Origin: Caryophanales bacterium UBA5732
Lineage (GTDB): Bacteria; Bacillota_I; Bacilli_A; Izemoplasmatales; Hujiaoplasmataceae
Assembly: GCA_002419445.1 (NCBI GenBank)
Contig: DIGC01000021.1
Coordinates: 1 to 7,593 of the forward strand
Reading direction: 5' to 3'
Length of the DNA stretch: 7,593 nucleotides
The notes under the pieces are model-generated. The model saw only the letters and a program-made list of their open reading frames with translations, was not told where the DNA came from and ran no database searches. This document shows positions 1 through 6,103 of the stretch, piece after piece. The number at the start of each line of letters is the position of its first letter. Position 1 is the stretch's first letter. The position numbers were made by a program, and so were the translations under genes.

Positions 1-919
1 TTTGTTGCTGACCGGGAACTTCAATCTTTTGAATTCGATTGATTTTCTTGATTCTGTCTTGAGCTGATTTAGCTTTAGACGCTTTATATCGGAAACGATC
101 AACGAAACTCTGAAGATGAGCAATTTCTTCTTTTTGCTTTTCGTATTTCTTTAATAACAATTCGTATCTATTTACTTTTTCAACTTCATAATCATCATAA
201 TTACCATAATAAGTTTCGATGCTTTGGTTATCTATTTCATAGATTTTACTCACTACTCTGTTGATAAAATATTTATCATGAGTAATAACTAATACCGCTC
301 CTCGATAACTCTTCAAATAATCTTCTAGCCATTCGATGATTTCAATATCCATATGATTTGTTGGTTCATCGAGAATCAATAAATCTGGTTCAATCATCAA
401 CAGCTTAGCAAATGCAATTCTGGTTTTCTCACCACCGGAAAAACTCTCTATTGGTCGATCATACTCGGTTTTATCGAAACCGAATCTGCTTAACAACATT
501 TCAATCTTCGTTTGGTATTCATAACCACCATTGACCAGATATTCATGTTCTTTGTCCGAATATCTTTTAAGAGCCAATTCCGTAACATCATTTTCTAAAT
601 TTTTAGCTAATATTTTTAATTCATTTTCAATTTTAATGACGTTTTTAAAAACACTTAAACTCTCTTCCAACATCGTATTTTGTTCGGATTCAATGATTTT
701 TTGCGATAAATATCCGATTTTTGCCTGCCTAAAAATAAAAATTTCCCCAGAATCTGGGGTAATTTCGTTTAATATCATCTTGACTAAAGTTGTCTTGCCA
801 ACGCCATTGCGTCCAATAAGAGCTACTTTTTCTTGCTTGTTTATTTCTAAAGAAACACTGTCAAAAAGCACATTACCACCAAATGTTTTATTTAGGTTAT
901 TTATTCGTAATAAGTTCAT
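1..919 (-). CDS. ABC-F family ATP-binding protein, C-terminal part cut off by window edge
   Basis: This is the N-terminal 306 codons of a soluble tandem-ATPase ABC-F protein; the reading frame is open to the left edge. The first nucleotide-binding domain is complete: Walker A GRNGVGKTT at residues 36-44, signature SFSGGEKTR at 159-167, Walker B LLILDEPTNHMD at about 180-191, and the H-loop THD at 213-215. No membrane segment is present. Residues about 240-300 form the charged inter-domain linker, with RFRYKASKAKSAQDRIKK at its core, which in this family contacts ribosome-bound P-site tRNA. ABC-F proteins act on the ribosome in translation or antibiotic protection. The visible part cannot separate housekeeping paralogs (YdiF, YkpA or YfmR type) from resistance types, so no symbol is given. 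The ATG at 919 is preceded by AGGTGGTGA with five-base spacing, and the family's usual N-terminus (LLRINNLNKTFGG) starts right there. The second ATPase domain lies outside the window. Confidence 0.93.
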   Translation of the reverse strand, partial: MNLLRINNLNKTFGGNVLFDSVSLEINKQEKVALIGRNGVGKTTLVKMILNEITPDSGEIFIFRQAKIGYLSQKIIESEQNTMLEESLSVFKNVIKIENELKILAKNLENDVTELALKRYSDKEHEYLVNGGYEYQTKIEMLLSRFGFDKTEYDRPIESFSGGEKTRIAFAKLLMIEPDLLILDEPTNHMDIEIIEWLEDYLKSYRGAVLVITHDKYFINRVVSKIYEIDNQSIETYYGNYDDYEVEKVNRYELLLKKYEKQKEEIAHLQSFVDRFRYKASKAKSAQDRIKKINRIQKIEVPGQQQ

Positions 920-975
920 AATGTCACCACCTAATAAAGCCGATTTAAGCGATAAAGTAAATTTTCGCCAGTAAT

Positions 976-1004
976 ATTTTATCAAATTAATGCCTAATAC
1001 ACAA
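976..1004 (-). promoter_or_regulatory. Predicted promoter of the ABC-F gene
   Basis: Reading the minus strand, a -35 box TTGTGT (999-1004) is followed after 17 bases by TAAAAT (976-981). The -10 is preceded by TGA (982-984), giving an extended -10 of the form TGnTAAAAT. The predicted transcript would start near 969 and have a leader of about 50 bases. No strong leader hairpin or leader peptide is apparent, so nothing here suggests the attenuation seen ahead of some resistance ABC-F genes. No terminator is visible between this site and the upstream small membrane protein gene, so read-through from there is also possible. Confidence 0.5.
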
Positions 1005-1033
1005 TAAAATATTGACTAAACAGTAAAAATAAG

Positions 1034-1279
1034 TTAAATAAGTGTATATAATGATGCGATTCCTAGGAAAATATAGTAACCGCCACCTAACATCAAAAGC
1101 GCGCCCATGACAATAGTCACAATAATAGCGTTTTTCTGTGGTTCCATCTTTGATTTGCTTTTATACTTGTAATTCATCATTCCGATAATGAATTTTTTAG
1201 GAAAAAATGCTAGTCTTACACCAACCAAAAAGAAGGCTAGTCCAACTATAATACCTAATATAGCTAAAAATATATCCAT
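1034..1279 (-). CDS. Small two-helix membrane protein of unknown function
   Basis: This is an 81-residue hydrophobic protein that I do not recognise as a named family. It has two predicted membrane helices, residues about 3-25 and 51-75, joined by a strongly basic loop with KYKSKSK around residues 38-44. By the positive-inside rule the loop should face the cytoplasm and both termini the outside. There is no cleavable signal peptide and no catalytic motif. The ATG at 1279 follows the stop of the E2-like gene by 15 bases and has only a weak purine-rich ribosome binding site (AAAGAGAT), so it probably depends on transcription, and perhaps translation, of that gene. Co-transcription hints at a shared role, but none can be named. 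The short length and weak initiation signal leave some doubt; the well-formed helices and clean operon spacing favour a real gene. Confidence 0.72.
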   Translation of the reverse strand: MDIFLAILGIIVGLAFFLVGVRLAFFPKKFIIGMMNYKYKSKSKMEPQKNAIIVTIVMGALLMLGGGYYIFLGIASLYTLI

Positions 1280-1294
1280 TTTCTTTATCTCTTT

Positions 1295-2155
1295 CTAGTC
1301 ATCTAAAATGACATTTTCATTTCTTTCATCAAGTATATATGGATTTTCCATGATTTTCTTGAATTCTCTCAATGATAAACTGTTGTAAAGTCCATCAGTG
1401 ATTCTTTCGTCAACAACGATACCCATTTTCATGATTTTCTTAACGCCAATTTCCTTCGTAGCCATATTAACAACTTTAGGTTCTAAAGTTTCTTTTCCCA
1501 TTGAAACGAAAAGACCGGTTGTCCCAAAATTATAAATATGATGATAAACAGTTTCCATTTTAATCGACTTTAAGTTAGTTAAGAATATTGAAGTATGAAA
1601 TGGACTGGCTTCAATAATTTTCTTCGGTAACATTCCATGTTTATCCATCCACATTAAAAATCTCACCATAAATTTAATTAAAAAGTTTGGTGCGCTTGTT
1701 AATATTTTTGCGATATTATCAGTTTCGTTAGTCACGTCACCTTTGTTCTCATTAACAACTTTATGAATCTTTTCCATAACGTCTTTAATTGATTCGCTGC
1801 CGTCAAAAGATAATTTAATTGTCGTTTCATCAGCCTCATCCACTAATTTCTTTTTAACAGCTAGAGAAATCTGAATCGTGTTTCTTTTAAATATTCTTCC
1901 GTTAACGATAAAACGATTTAATTTTGGACGCATCGAAAGAACTCTAACAAAAGAGGCCATGACTATATCCATATAGGTTAATCTTAATCCTTCGGTTCTT
2001 CTTTTATCAAGGATATAATTATCCATTGCTTCACAGTCGATTTCTTGTAACTGCATTACCTGAGAGTCATTGCGAAGAAACATAATATGAGGTACTATTC
2101 TCATTAATGGATCTATCTTTTTAATCTTTTTTCCGTCACTACGATATCCGAACAT
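1295..2155 (-). CDS. Stand-alone E2-like (2-oxoacid dehydrogenase acyltransferase fold) protein, catalytic His replaced by Glu
   Basis: This 286-residue protein resembles the catalytic domain of the E2 acyltransferases of 2-oxoacid dehydrogenase complexes (CAT-like fold). It has no lipoyl domain, no E1/E3-binding domain and no flexible Ala/Pro linker. Family-like segments are the helix and strand around YMDIVMASFVRVL (61-73), the strand HTSIFLTNLKSI (187-198), IYNFGTTGLFVSMG (207-220) and the C-terminal active-site segment VVDERITDG (247-255). In active E2 enzymes the last segment reads DHRxxDG, with His as general base. Here residue 250 is Glu, while Asp254 and Gly255 are kept. Normal acyltransfer is therefore doubtful. 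The ATG at 2155 is chosen because GGAGG (2163-2167) lies seven bases upstream. An in-frame GTG at 2191 would lie upstream of the predicted -10 box and so would not be transcribed. The gene is followed closely by a small membrane protein, and no pyruvate dehydrogenase genes are nearby. Confidence 0.82.
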   Translation of the reverse strand: MFGYRSDGKKIKKIDPLMRIVPHIMFLRNDSQVMQLQEIDCEAMDNYILDKRRTEGLRLTYMDIVMASFVRVLSMRPKLNRFIVNGRIFKRNTIQISLAVKKKLVDEADETTIKLSFDGSESIKDVMEKIHKVVNENKGDVTNETDNIAKILTSAPNFLIKFMVRFLMWMDKHGMLPKKIIEASPFHTSIFLTNLKSIKMETVYHHIYNFGTTGLFVSMGKETLEPKVVNMATKEIGVKKIMKMGIVVDERITDGLYNSLSLREFKKIMENPYILDERNENVILDD

Positions 2156-2162
2156 AAATAAG

Positions 2163-2167
2163 CCTCC
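2163..2167 (-). promoter_or_regulatory. Ribosome binding site deciding the E2-like start
   Basis: The minus strand reads GGAGG seven bases before the ATG at 2155. This strong Shine-Dalgarno sequence fixes the start codon and rules out the longer reading frame that begins at the GTG at 2191. Confidence 0.85.
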
Positions 2168-2181
2168 ATAAATTACCTTTG

Positions 2182-2210
2182 ATTTTATCACAATTTACAA
2201 ATATTGACAA
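2182..2210 (-). promoter_or_regulatory. Predicted promoter of the E2-like / small membrane protein operon
   Basis: On the minus strand, TTGTCA (2205-2210) is followed after exactly 17 bases by TAAAAT (2182-2187), with TG one base ahead of the -10 (extended -10). Transcription would start near 2175, leaving about 20 bases of leader that carries GGAGG. The -35 lies in ATTGACAAT (2203-2211), which also reads TTGACA on the plus strand. Confidence 0.65.
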
Positions 2211-2233
2211 TAATTATATCATCACAATAATTA
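2207..2233. repeat. Short direct repeat in the divergent intergenic region
   Basis: The 10-base sequence ACAATAATTA occurs at 2207-2216 and again at 2224-2233, with starts 17 bases apart. It lies between the divergent E2-like and PAP2 genes, beside the E2-like -35 box. It could be an operator, but in such AT-rich DNA it may be chance. Confidence 0.3.
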
Positions 2234-2255
2234 CATAAAAATTTTTCATGGTTTT

Positions 2256-2284
2256 TTAACTTATTTTATGTTATAGTTTATAAT
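2256..2284 (+). promoter_or_regulatory. Predicted promoter of the PAP2 gene
   Basis: TTAACT (2256-2261) and a perfect TATAAT (2279-2284) are separated by 17 bases. The start would be near 2291, shortly before the ribosome binding site AGGAGA (2297-2302), giving a very short leader. A second possible plus-strand promoter is TTGACA (2204-2209) with AATAAT (2226-2231) at a 16-base spacer, which would give a longer leader. Confidence 0.55.
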
Positions 2285-2312
2285 AGAATATACTACAGGA
2301 GATTGTAAAATT

Positions 2313-3032
2313 ATGAACTTAAAAAAGTACAATTACATCGTAATCCCCTTTTTCTTGCTAATCTTTTTCTTATTTATAACTTACTTTGGCAATCAGTTTT
2401 ACGCAGAAACTTTTGGTAATCCTGGTGTTGATTATTCCTACATCTTATTAAGTTTAAACCAAAAGGTTCCTTTCGTTGCTTGGCATATTTACCCTTATGT
2501 TCTTGCTTATCCTTTCTGGGCTTTAACCTTTATCTATATCAGTACTAGATCAAAAGAAAATATGTACAAAATATTGACTATGGCAATAGTGACTTTTCTA
2601 ATCTGCGGGATTTGGTACTTTTTTTGGCAATCAGATGTAACTGTATGGAGAACTACATCGGGTTTATTCCTTAATAACGATTATTTAACGCCAAGAACAG
2701 ATCTTAACTTTACCGAGTCAATGGTAATGTGGATTTACCAAGCTGCTGGTCCGAGAAATGCTTTACCATCAATGCATACTTTGATGAGTTGGTTTTGTAT
2801 TATTGCTTTAAGACTAGATAAAAAGATTCCTTTAATAAACAAAATCATAATTTGGGTTTTAGCTTTAATGATCATTATCGCTACTCAAACATTAAAACAA
2901 CATTATATTATCGACTTAATTGTCGGATTATTGTTGGCTGAAGCCGCATATTGGCTTCTAAGAAATTCTAAATTAGTCAAGATCATAAGCGCTTGGATCG
3001 AAAGACTTAACAGAAAATTGAAATTAGAATAA
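2313..3032 (+). CDS. PAP2-superfamily integral membrane phosphatase or phosphotransferase
   Basis: This 239-residue polytopic protein has about six membrane helices (roughly 8-27, 60-78, 86-105, 152-168, 176-193, 199-216) and a basic C-terminus. Two PAP2 signature regions are visible: LPSMHT (151-156), holding the proton-relay His155, and TLKQHYIIDLIVG (193-205), with the nucleophile His197 and partner Asp201 as HxxxD. The classical first motif KxxxxxxRP is not evident, and the Arg of the usual SRxxxxxH segment is absent; the KQHYxxD form resembles the inositol-phosphorylceramide-synthase-like PAP2 subgroup. The likely role is hydrolysis or transfer of a lipid phosphate such as phosphatidate or prenyl pyrophosphate at the membrane; the substrate cannot be told. 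The ATG at 2313 has AGGAGA ten bases upstream. The gene stands alone between a divergent operon and the separately promoted glnA. Confidence 0.85.
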   Translation: MNLKKYNYIVIPFFLLIFFLFITYFGNQFYAETFGNPGVDYSYILLSLNQKVPFVAWHIYPYVLAYPFWALTFIYISTRSKENMYKILTMAIVTFLICGIWYFFWQSDVTVWRTTSGLFLNNDYLTPRTDLNFTESMVMWIYQAAGPRNALPSMHTLMSWFCIIALRLDKKIPLINKIIIWVLALMIIIATQTLKQHYIIDLIVGLLLAEAAYWLLRNSKLVKIISAWIERLNRKLKLE

Positions 3033-3034
3033 TT

Positions 3035-3052
3035 AACGGTTATGAAACCGTT
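3035..3052 (+). terminator. Hairpin just after the PAP2 gene
   Basis: AACGGTT (3035-3041) and AACCGTT (3046-3052) form a seven-base stem with loop ATGA, three bases after the PAP2 stop. The tail, TTGTATTTG (3052-3060), is only moderately T-rich, so this is a weak intrinsic terminator or an mRNA 3' stabilising hairpin, acting in tandem with the stronger hairpin that follows. Confidence 0.4.
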
Positions 3053-3060
3053 TGTATTTG

Positions 3061-3097
3061 ACAAATAAATCGTTCTTTATTGATTTATTTGTTTTTT
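3061..3097 (+). terminator. AT-rich 11-base inverted repeat with T-tract: PAP2 terminator, overlapping the glnA -35
   Basis: ACAAATAAATC (3061-3071) and GATTTATTTGT (3082-3092) are perfect inverted arms around a 10-base loop. A run of six T follows on the plus strand (3092-3097). It should terminate PAP2 transcription. The downstream arm covers most of the glnA -35 box (3080-3085), so the repeat could instead, or in addition, be a protein-binding operator for glnA. Confidence 0.55.
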
Positions 3098-3108
3098 ATT
3101 TGTATAAT
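3080..3108 (+). promoter_or_regulatory. Predicted glnA promoter
   Basis: TTGATT (3080-3085) and a perfect TATAAT (3103-3108) are separated by 17 bases. Transcription would start near 3115 and leave a leader of about 53 bases. I searched the leader for the GlnR/TnrA box pattern TGTNA-N7-TNACA and found no good match. Confidence 0.6.
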
Positions 3109-3167
3109 ACAAAAATGTTATTAATTTTAGTTGCTTATGTACCTTAAAATAAGAAAAGGTGAGTAAA

Positions 3168-4508
3168 ATGAAGAAATATTCAAGAAAAGACATTATCGAG
3201 AACGCAAAATTAGAAAACGTTAGATACATACGTTTAATGTTCACTGATATCATTGGCACAATCAAAAGCGTGGAAATTCCCGTTGGCCAATTAGAGAGAG
3301 CCTTAGATGGTAAAGTTATGTTTGACGGTTCTTCTATTGAAGGCTTCGTGAGAATCATGGAAGCGGATATGTATCTAAGACCTGATCTTGATACTTGGTT
3401 AATCCACAGTTGGGAAGAATCCAAGTATGGAAAAGTAGCACGTTTAATTTGCGATGTTTACACTCCAGACGGTAAAGTATCAGATGCTGACCCGAGGTCA
3501 AATCTTAAAAAAATGGTTAAAAGAATGAATGATTTAGGATTTTCAACTCTAAACATTGGCTTTGAACCAGAGTTTTTCTTATTTAAATTAGATGAAAACG
3601 GCAAAACGACACTCAACTTAACCGATCAAGGCGGCTATTTTGATTTATCACCAATAGACGGCGCTAGTGACTGTAGGAGAGATATTGTCTTAGAGTTAGA
3701 AAAAATTGGTTTTACGATTGAAGCTTCTCATCATGAAGTGGCTCCAAGTCAAAATGAAATCAACTTTGAATTCTCCAATATTATTGAAGCTTGTGATAAT
3801 GTTCAAACATTTAAACTAGTAGTTAAAAATATCGCAAGAAGACACAATCTTCACGCAACTTTCATGCCAAAACCAATTCAATCAATCAATGGTTCCGGTA
3901 TGCATACAAATTGTTCATTAGCTGATATGAATGGAAAGAATGCTTTCTATGACGAAAATGATCCGATGGGCTTATCGCTAGTCGCTAGACAATGGATTAC
4001 CGGCATTTTAACTCATTCCCGCAATTTCTGCGCAATCACTAACCCAACAGTTAATTCATATAAAAGATTAGTTCCAGGTTACGAAGCTCCATGCTACGTA
4101 AGCTGGTCAGAACATAACCGTTCAGTTATGATTAGAATTCCAGCCACTAGAGGCATAACTACAAGAACGGAAATCCGCTCTGTAGATACAACCGCTAATC
4201 CTTACCTCGCAATTGCGGTAATCCTTGCTTCCGGTTTAGACGCGATTGAAAAGAACTTACCGTTAATTGCACCAATTAACGAAAATCTATTTGAATTAAC
4301 TAAAGAACAAAGAGAACAATTAGGAGTAAAAAATCTTCCTGATAATCTAAAAGAAGCAATTGACTTATTAGCTGAAGACAAACTAATCAAAGAAGCCTTA
4401 GGCGATCATATCTTCAATAAATTCGTTGAACTTAAGAATAAAGAATGGGAAGATTTCAAGACAACAGTTACTGAATGGGAAATAAAAAGATATATTCATA
4501 TGATGTAA
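3168..4508 (+). CDS. glnA: Glutamine synthetase, type I alpha
   Basis: This enzyme makes glutamine from glutamate, ammonia and ATP in the cytoplasm, as a dodecamer in this family. The 446-residue length and lack of an adenylylation-loop Tyr motif match the GSI-alpha enzymes of Bacilli. Visible landmarks are FDGSSIEGFVRI (52-63) with Arg62, the residue linked to glutamine feedback inhibition in the Bacillus enzyme; metal ligands in FEPEFF (132-137); HHEVAPSQNEINFE (188-201); GSGMH (242-246), with the catalytic-site His246; NPTVNSYKRLVPGYEAP (292-308), with flap Glu306; and RIPATRG (323-329). The ATG at 3168 is chosen because AGGTGA (3157-3162) lies five bases upstream and the protein then begins MKKYSRKDI, like Bacillus GlnA. 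A GTG nine bases earlier sits inside that ribosome binding site. Upstream is the PAP2 gene and not a glnR repressor gene, so the regulator is elsewhere or of another kind. Confidence 0.98.
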   Translation: MKKYSRKDIIENAKLENVRYIRLMFTDIIGTIKSVEIPVGQLERALDGKVMFDGSSIEGFVRIMEADMYLRPDLDTWLIHSWEESKYGKVARLICDVYTPDGKVSDADPRSNLKKMVKRMNDLGFSTLNIGFEPEFFLFKLDENGKTTLNLTDQGGYFDLSPIDGASDCRRDIVLELEKIGFTIEASHHEVAPSQNEINFEFSNIIEACDNVQTFKLVVKNIARRHNLHATFMPKPIQSINGSGMHTNCSLADMNGKNAFYDENDPMGLSLVARQWITGILTHSRNFCAITNPTVNSYKRLVPGYEAPCYVSWSEHNRSVMIRIPATRGITTRTEIRSVDTTANPYLAIAVILASGLDAIEKNLPLIAPINENLFELTKEQREQLGVKNLPDNLKEAIDLLAEDKLIKEALGDHIFNKFVELKNKEWEDFKTTVTEWEIKRYIHMM

Positions 4509-4513
4509 AAAAT

Positions 4514-4539
4514 AAAGAGTTAGGATTTCCTAACTCTTT
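4514..4539. terminator. Bidirectional terminator between glnA and pyk
   Basis: AAAGAGTTAGG (4514-4524) and CCTAACTCTTT (4529-4539) form a perfect 11-base stem with the tetraloop ATTT. T-rich tails follow on both strands: TTGTTTTATT on plus, ATTTTTTAC on minus. The hairpin lies in the 36 bases between the two convergent stop codons and should serve both genes. Confidence 0.92.
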
Positions 4540-4544
4540 TTGTT

Positions 4545-5963
4545 TTATTCAATATCAATGATTCTCATCGTATTGGTCGAACCATGTTTTTGACCCCATC
4601 CCGAAGTGATAACTAAAGTAGCGCCTTCTTTAAATCCGAAGTCTTTAGCAACTCTGATTGCAACTTCATCATGGTACCTTAAGTCTGTGATGTTTTCGCC
4701 AATTGTGGCGAATACCCCCCAGTAGTAAGATAATTTTTGACAAGTTTCTATACTATCAGTAACCGCAATGATTGGAACTCCAGGACGGAACTTACACATT
4801 CTTTTCGCTGTACCGCCGGTTTCCGTAAAGGCGATTATCACCTCAGCTTTTGGTAAAGTCAAAACCGTTTGACTAACGGCAATTCCAATAGCGTCATTGG
4901 TAGTTTGATGAGAAGTCTTAATCGCTTTTTGGAGTTTTTCCGAATATGGGATAATGTCTTCAACCGTTTTAGCAATCGTATCCATCATCAATACAGCTTC
5001 AATCGGATATTCACCAGCAGCTGTTTCTCCAGATAACATAATAGCGTCTGAACCATCTAATATTGCATTGGCCACGTCACTGGCTTCGGCTCTTGTAGGC
5101 CTTGGTGAAACCATCATTGACTCTAACATATGAGTAGCGGTTATTACCGGTTTACCAACTTCATTAGCTTTTTGAATTATTTTCTTTTGATAAATCGGCA
5201 CGAATTCAGTTGATACCTCAACTCCTAAATCGCCACGTGCGACCATGATTCCATCAGATACTTCTAAGATTTCATTTAGGTTGTCAACGCCTTCTTGGTT
5301 TTCAATCTTAGAAATTAATTCAATATTTCCACAATTTTCTTGTTTTAATATTTCCCTAATAGCTAAAACGTCAGCTTTTCTTCTAACAAAAGAAAGTGCA
5401 ATCATGTCAACTTTGTTTCTACATGCAAAACGGATATCCTCATCATCTTTTTGAGAAATGAAAGGCATTGTTAATTTAACGTTTGGTACATTAACACCTT
5501 TTCTGCTTTTAATGACACCGGAATTATTAACGACACAAGTAAATTGATCAACTGATTTTTCGGTTACAGTTAAACGCATTTTACCGTCATCAATCAATAA
5601 GAAATCACCAATTGAGATGTCGCAAAATAATTCAGGACTAGAAATATGGAAAGCTTCTTTTGTTCCTAAAATTTCTTCTTTAACGATCTTAACATGATCT
5701 CCAGTTTTAAAAGTTGCTAAATTGTCCTTAAACATACCTGTTCTAATTTCCGGACCTTTAGTGTCAGCCATAATACCGATGTATCGGTTTAATTCTTTAG
5801 CTTTTTCTCTAATTAAATCTATTCTTGCTTTATGTTCGGCTGGGTTACCGTGAGAAAAATTTAATCTGGCAACATTCATACCTGCATTAATAATCTTTGT
5901 AATCATTTCTGGTGAATCAATAGCTGGACCAATAGTACAGACAATCTTAGTTTTACGTTTCAT
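4545..5963 (-). CDS. pyk: Pyruvate kinase
   Basis: This enzyme carries out the last step of glycolysis, moving phosphate from phosphoenolpyruvate to ADP to give pyruvate and ATP. The 472-residue sequence is complete. It shows TKIVCTIGPA at the N-terminus (5-14); MNVARLNFSHG (29-39), with substrate Arg33; DTKGPEIRTG (67-76); the active-site segment ELISKIENQEG (215-225), with Lys219 and Glu221; MVARGDLGVE (240-249); ATHMLESM (276-283); and PRPTRAE (287-293). The C-terminal allosteric domain contains the phosphate-binding loop TETGGTAKR (380-388). It ends after this domain and lacks the extra phosphohistidine-like domain of about 110 residues that makes Bacillus pyruvate kinase longer, so it resembles the E. 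coli PykF length class. The ATG at 5963 has AAGGAGG (5969-5975) five bases upstream. The gene appears monocistronic, with its own promoter and terminator. Confidence 0.98.
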   Translation of the reverse strand: MKRKTKIVCTIGPAIDSPEMITKIINAGMNVARLNFSHGNPAEHKARIDLIREKAKELNRYIGIMADTKGPEIRTGMFKDNLATFKTGDHVKIVKEEILGTKEAFHISSPELFCDISIGDFLLIDDGKMRLTVTEKSVDQFTCVVNNSGVIKSRKGVNVPNVKLTMPFISQKDDEDIRFACRNKVDMIALSFVRRKADVLAIREILKQENCGNIELISKIENQEGVDNLNEILEVSDGIMVARGDLGVEVSTEFVPIYQKKIIQKANEVGKPVITATHMLESMMVSPRPTRAEASDVANAILDGSDAIMLSGETAAGEYPIEAVLMMDTIAKTVEDIIPYSEKLQKAIKTSHQTTNDAIGIAVSQTVLTLPKAEVIIAFTETGGTAKRMCKFRPGVPIIAVTDSIETCQKLSYYWGVFATIGENITDLRYHDEVAIRVAKDFGFKEGATLVITSGWGQKHGSTNTMRIIDIE

Positions 5964-5986
5964 AACTGCCTCCTTGTGCTAATAAT

Positions 5987-5992
5987 ATTATA
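5987..5992 (-). promoter_or_regulatory. Predicted -10 box of the pyk promoter
   Basis: On the minus strand a perfect TATAAT lies about 12 bases ahead of AAGGAGG. The expected -35 region is AT-rich (ATTTAA or TTTAAT at 16-17 bases) and matches the consensus poorly, so only the -10 is placed. The promoter lies just downstream of the terminator of the preceding gene, which supports separate transcription. Confidence 0.5.
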
Positions 5993-6027
5993 CTATATTT
6001 CCTGTAAAATTAAATGAGAAAATTAAA

Positions 6028-6059
6028 ACCGGAGCAACTATTAATTTTGTTTCTCCGGT
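6028..6059 (-). terminator. Terminator of the LiaI-like gene
   Basis: On the minus strand ACCGGAG pairs with CTCCGGT. After one mismatch the stem continues with AAC/GTT around an AT-rich loop. The tail TTTTAATTTT follows immediately (complement of 6018-6028). It lies about 45 bases after the stop at 6104 and just before the pyk promoter. Confidence 0.75.
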
Positions 6060-6103
6060 ATTCTCTAATTACTTTCACTTGTTGGTTGGTTTTTTTATCA
6101 ATA

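Noticed and set aside
531..974. Plus-strand open frame of 147 codons
   Set aside because: It lies opposite the ABC-F gene, whose Walker A, signature and Walker B motifs are intact, and its product is low-complexity Ser/Phe/Leu-rich with no ribosome binding site.
920..975. Leader attenuator or leader peptide controlling the ABC-F gene
   Set aside because: Only a four-base GCGA/TCGC pairing is possible, and there is no short ribosome-bound frame, so attenuation is not supported.
3159..3167. GTG start for glnA nine bases upstream of the ATG
   Set aside because: The GTG is part of the AGGTGA ribosome binding site; starting at the ATG at 3168 reproduces the Bacillus-like N-terminus and Arg62 numbering.
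3109..3167. GlnR/TnrA-type operator in the glnA leader
   Set aside because: Several TGTNA-like half sites were examined (near 3101 and 3117), but none has the TNACA partner at seven bases.
3077..3424. Minus-strand open frame of 115 codons
   Set aside because: It is antisense to the start of glnA and to its promoter; no family features.
4202..4390. Minus-strand open frame of 62 codons
   Set aside because: It is antisense inside glnA, and its product is without recognisable features.
5245..5454. Plus-strand open frame of 69 codons
   Set aside because: It is antisense inside the pyruvate kinase gene.
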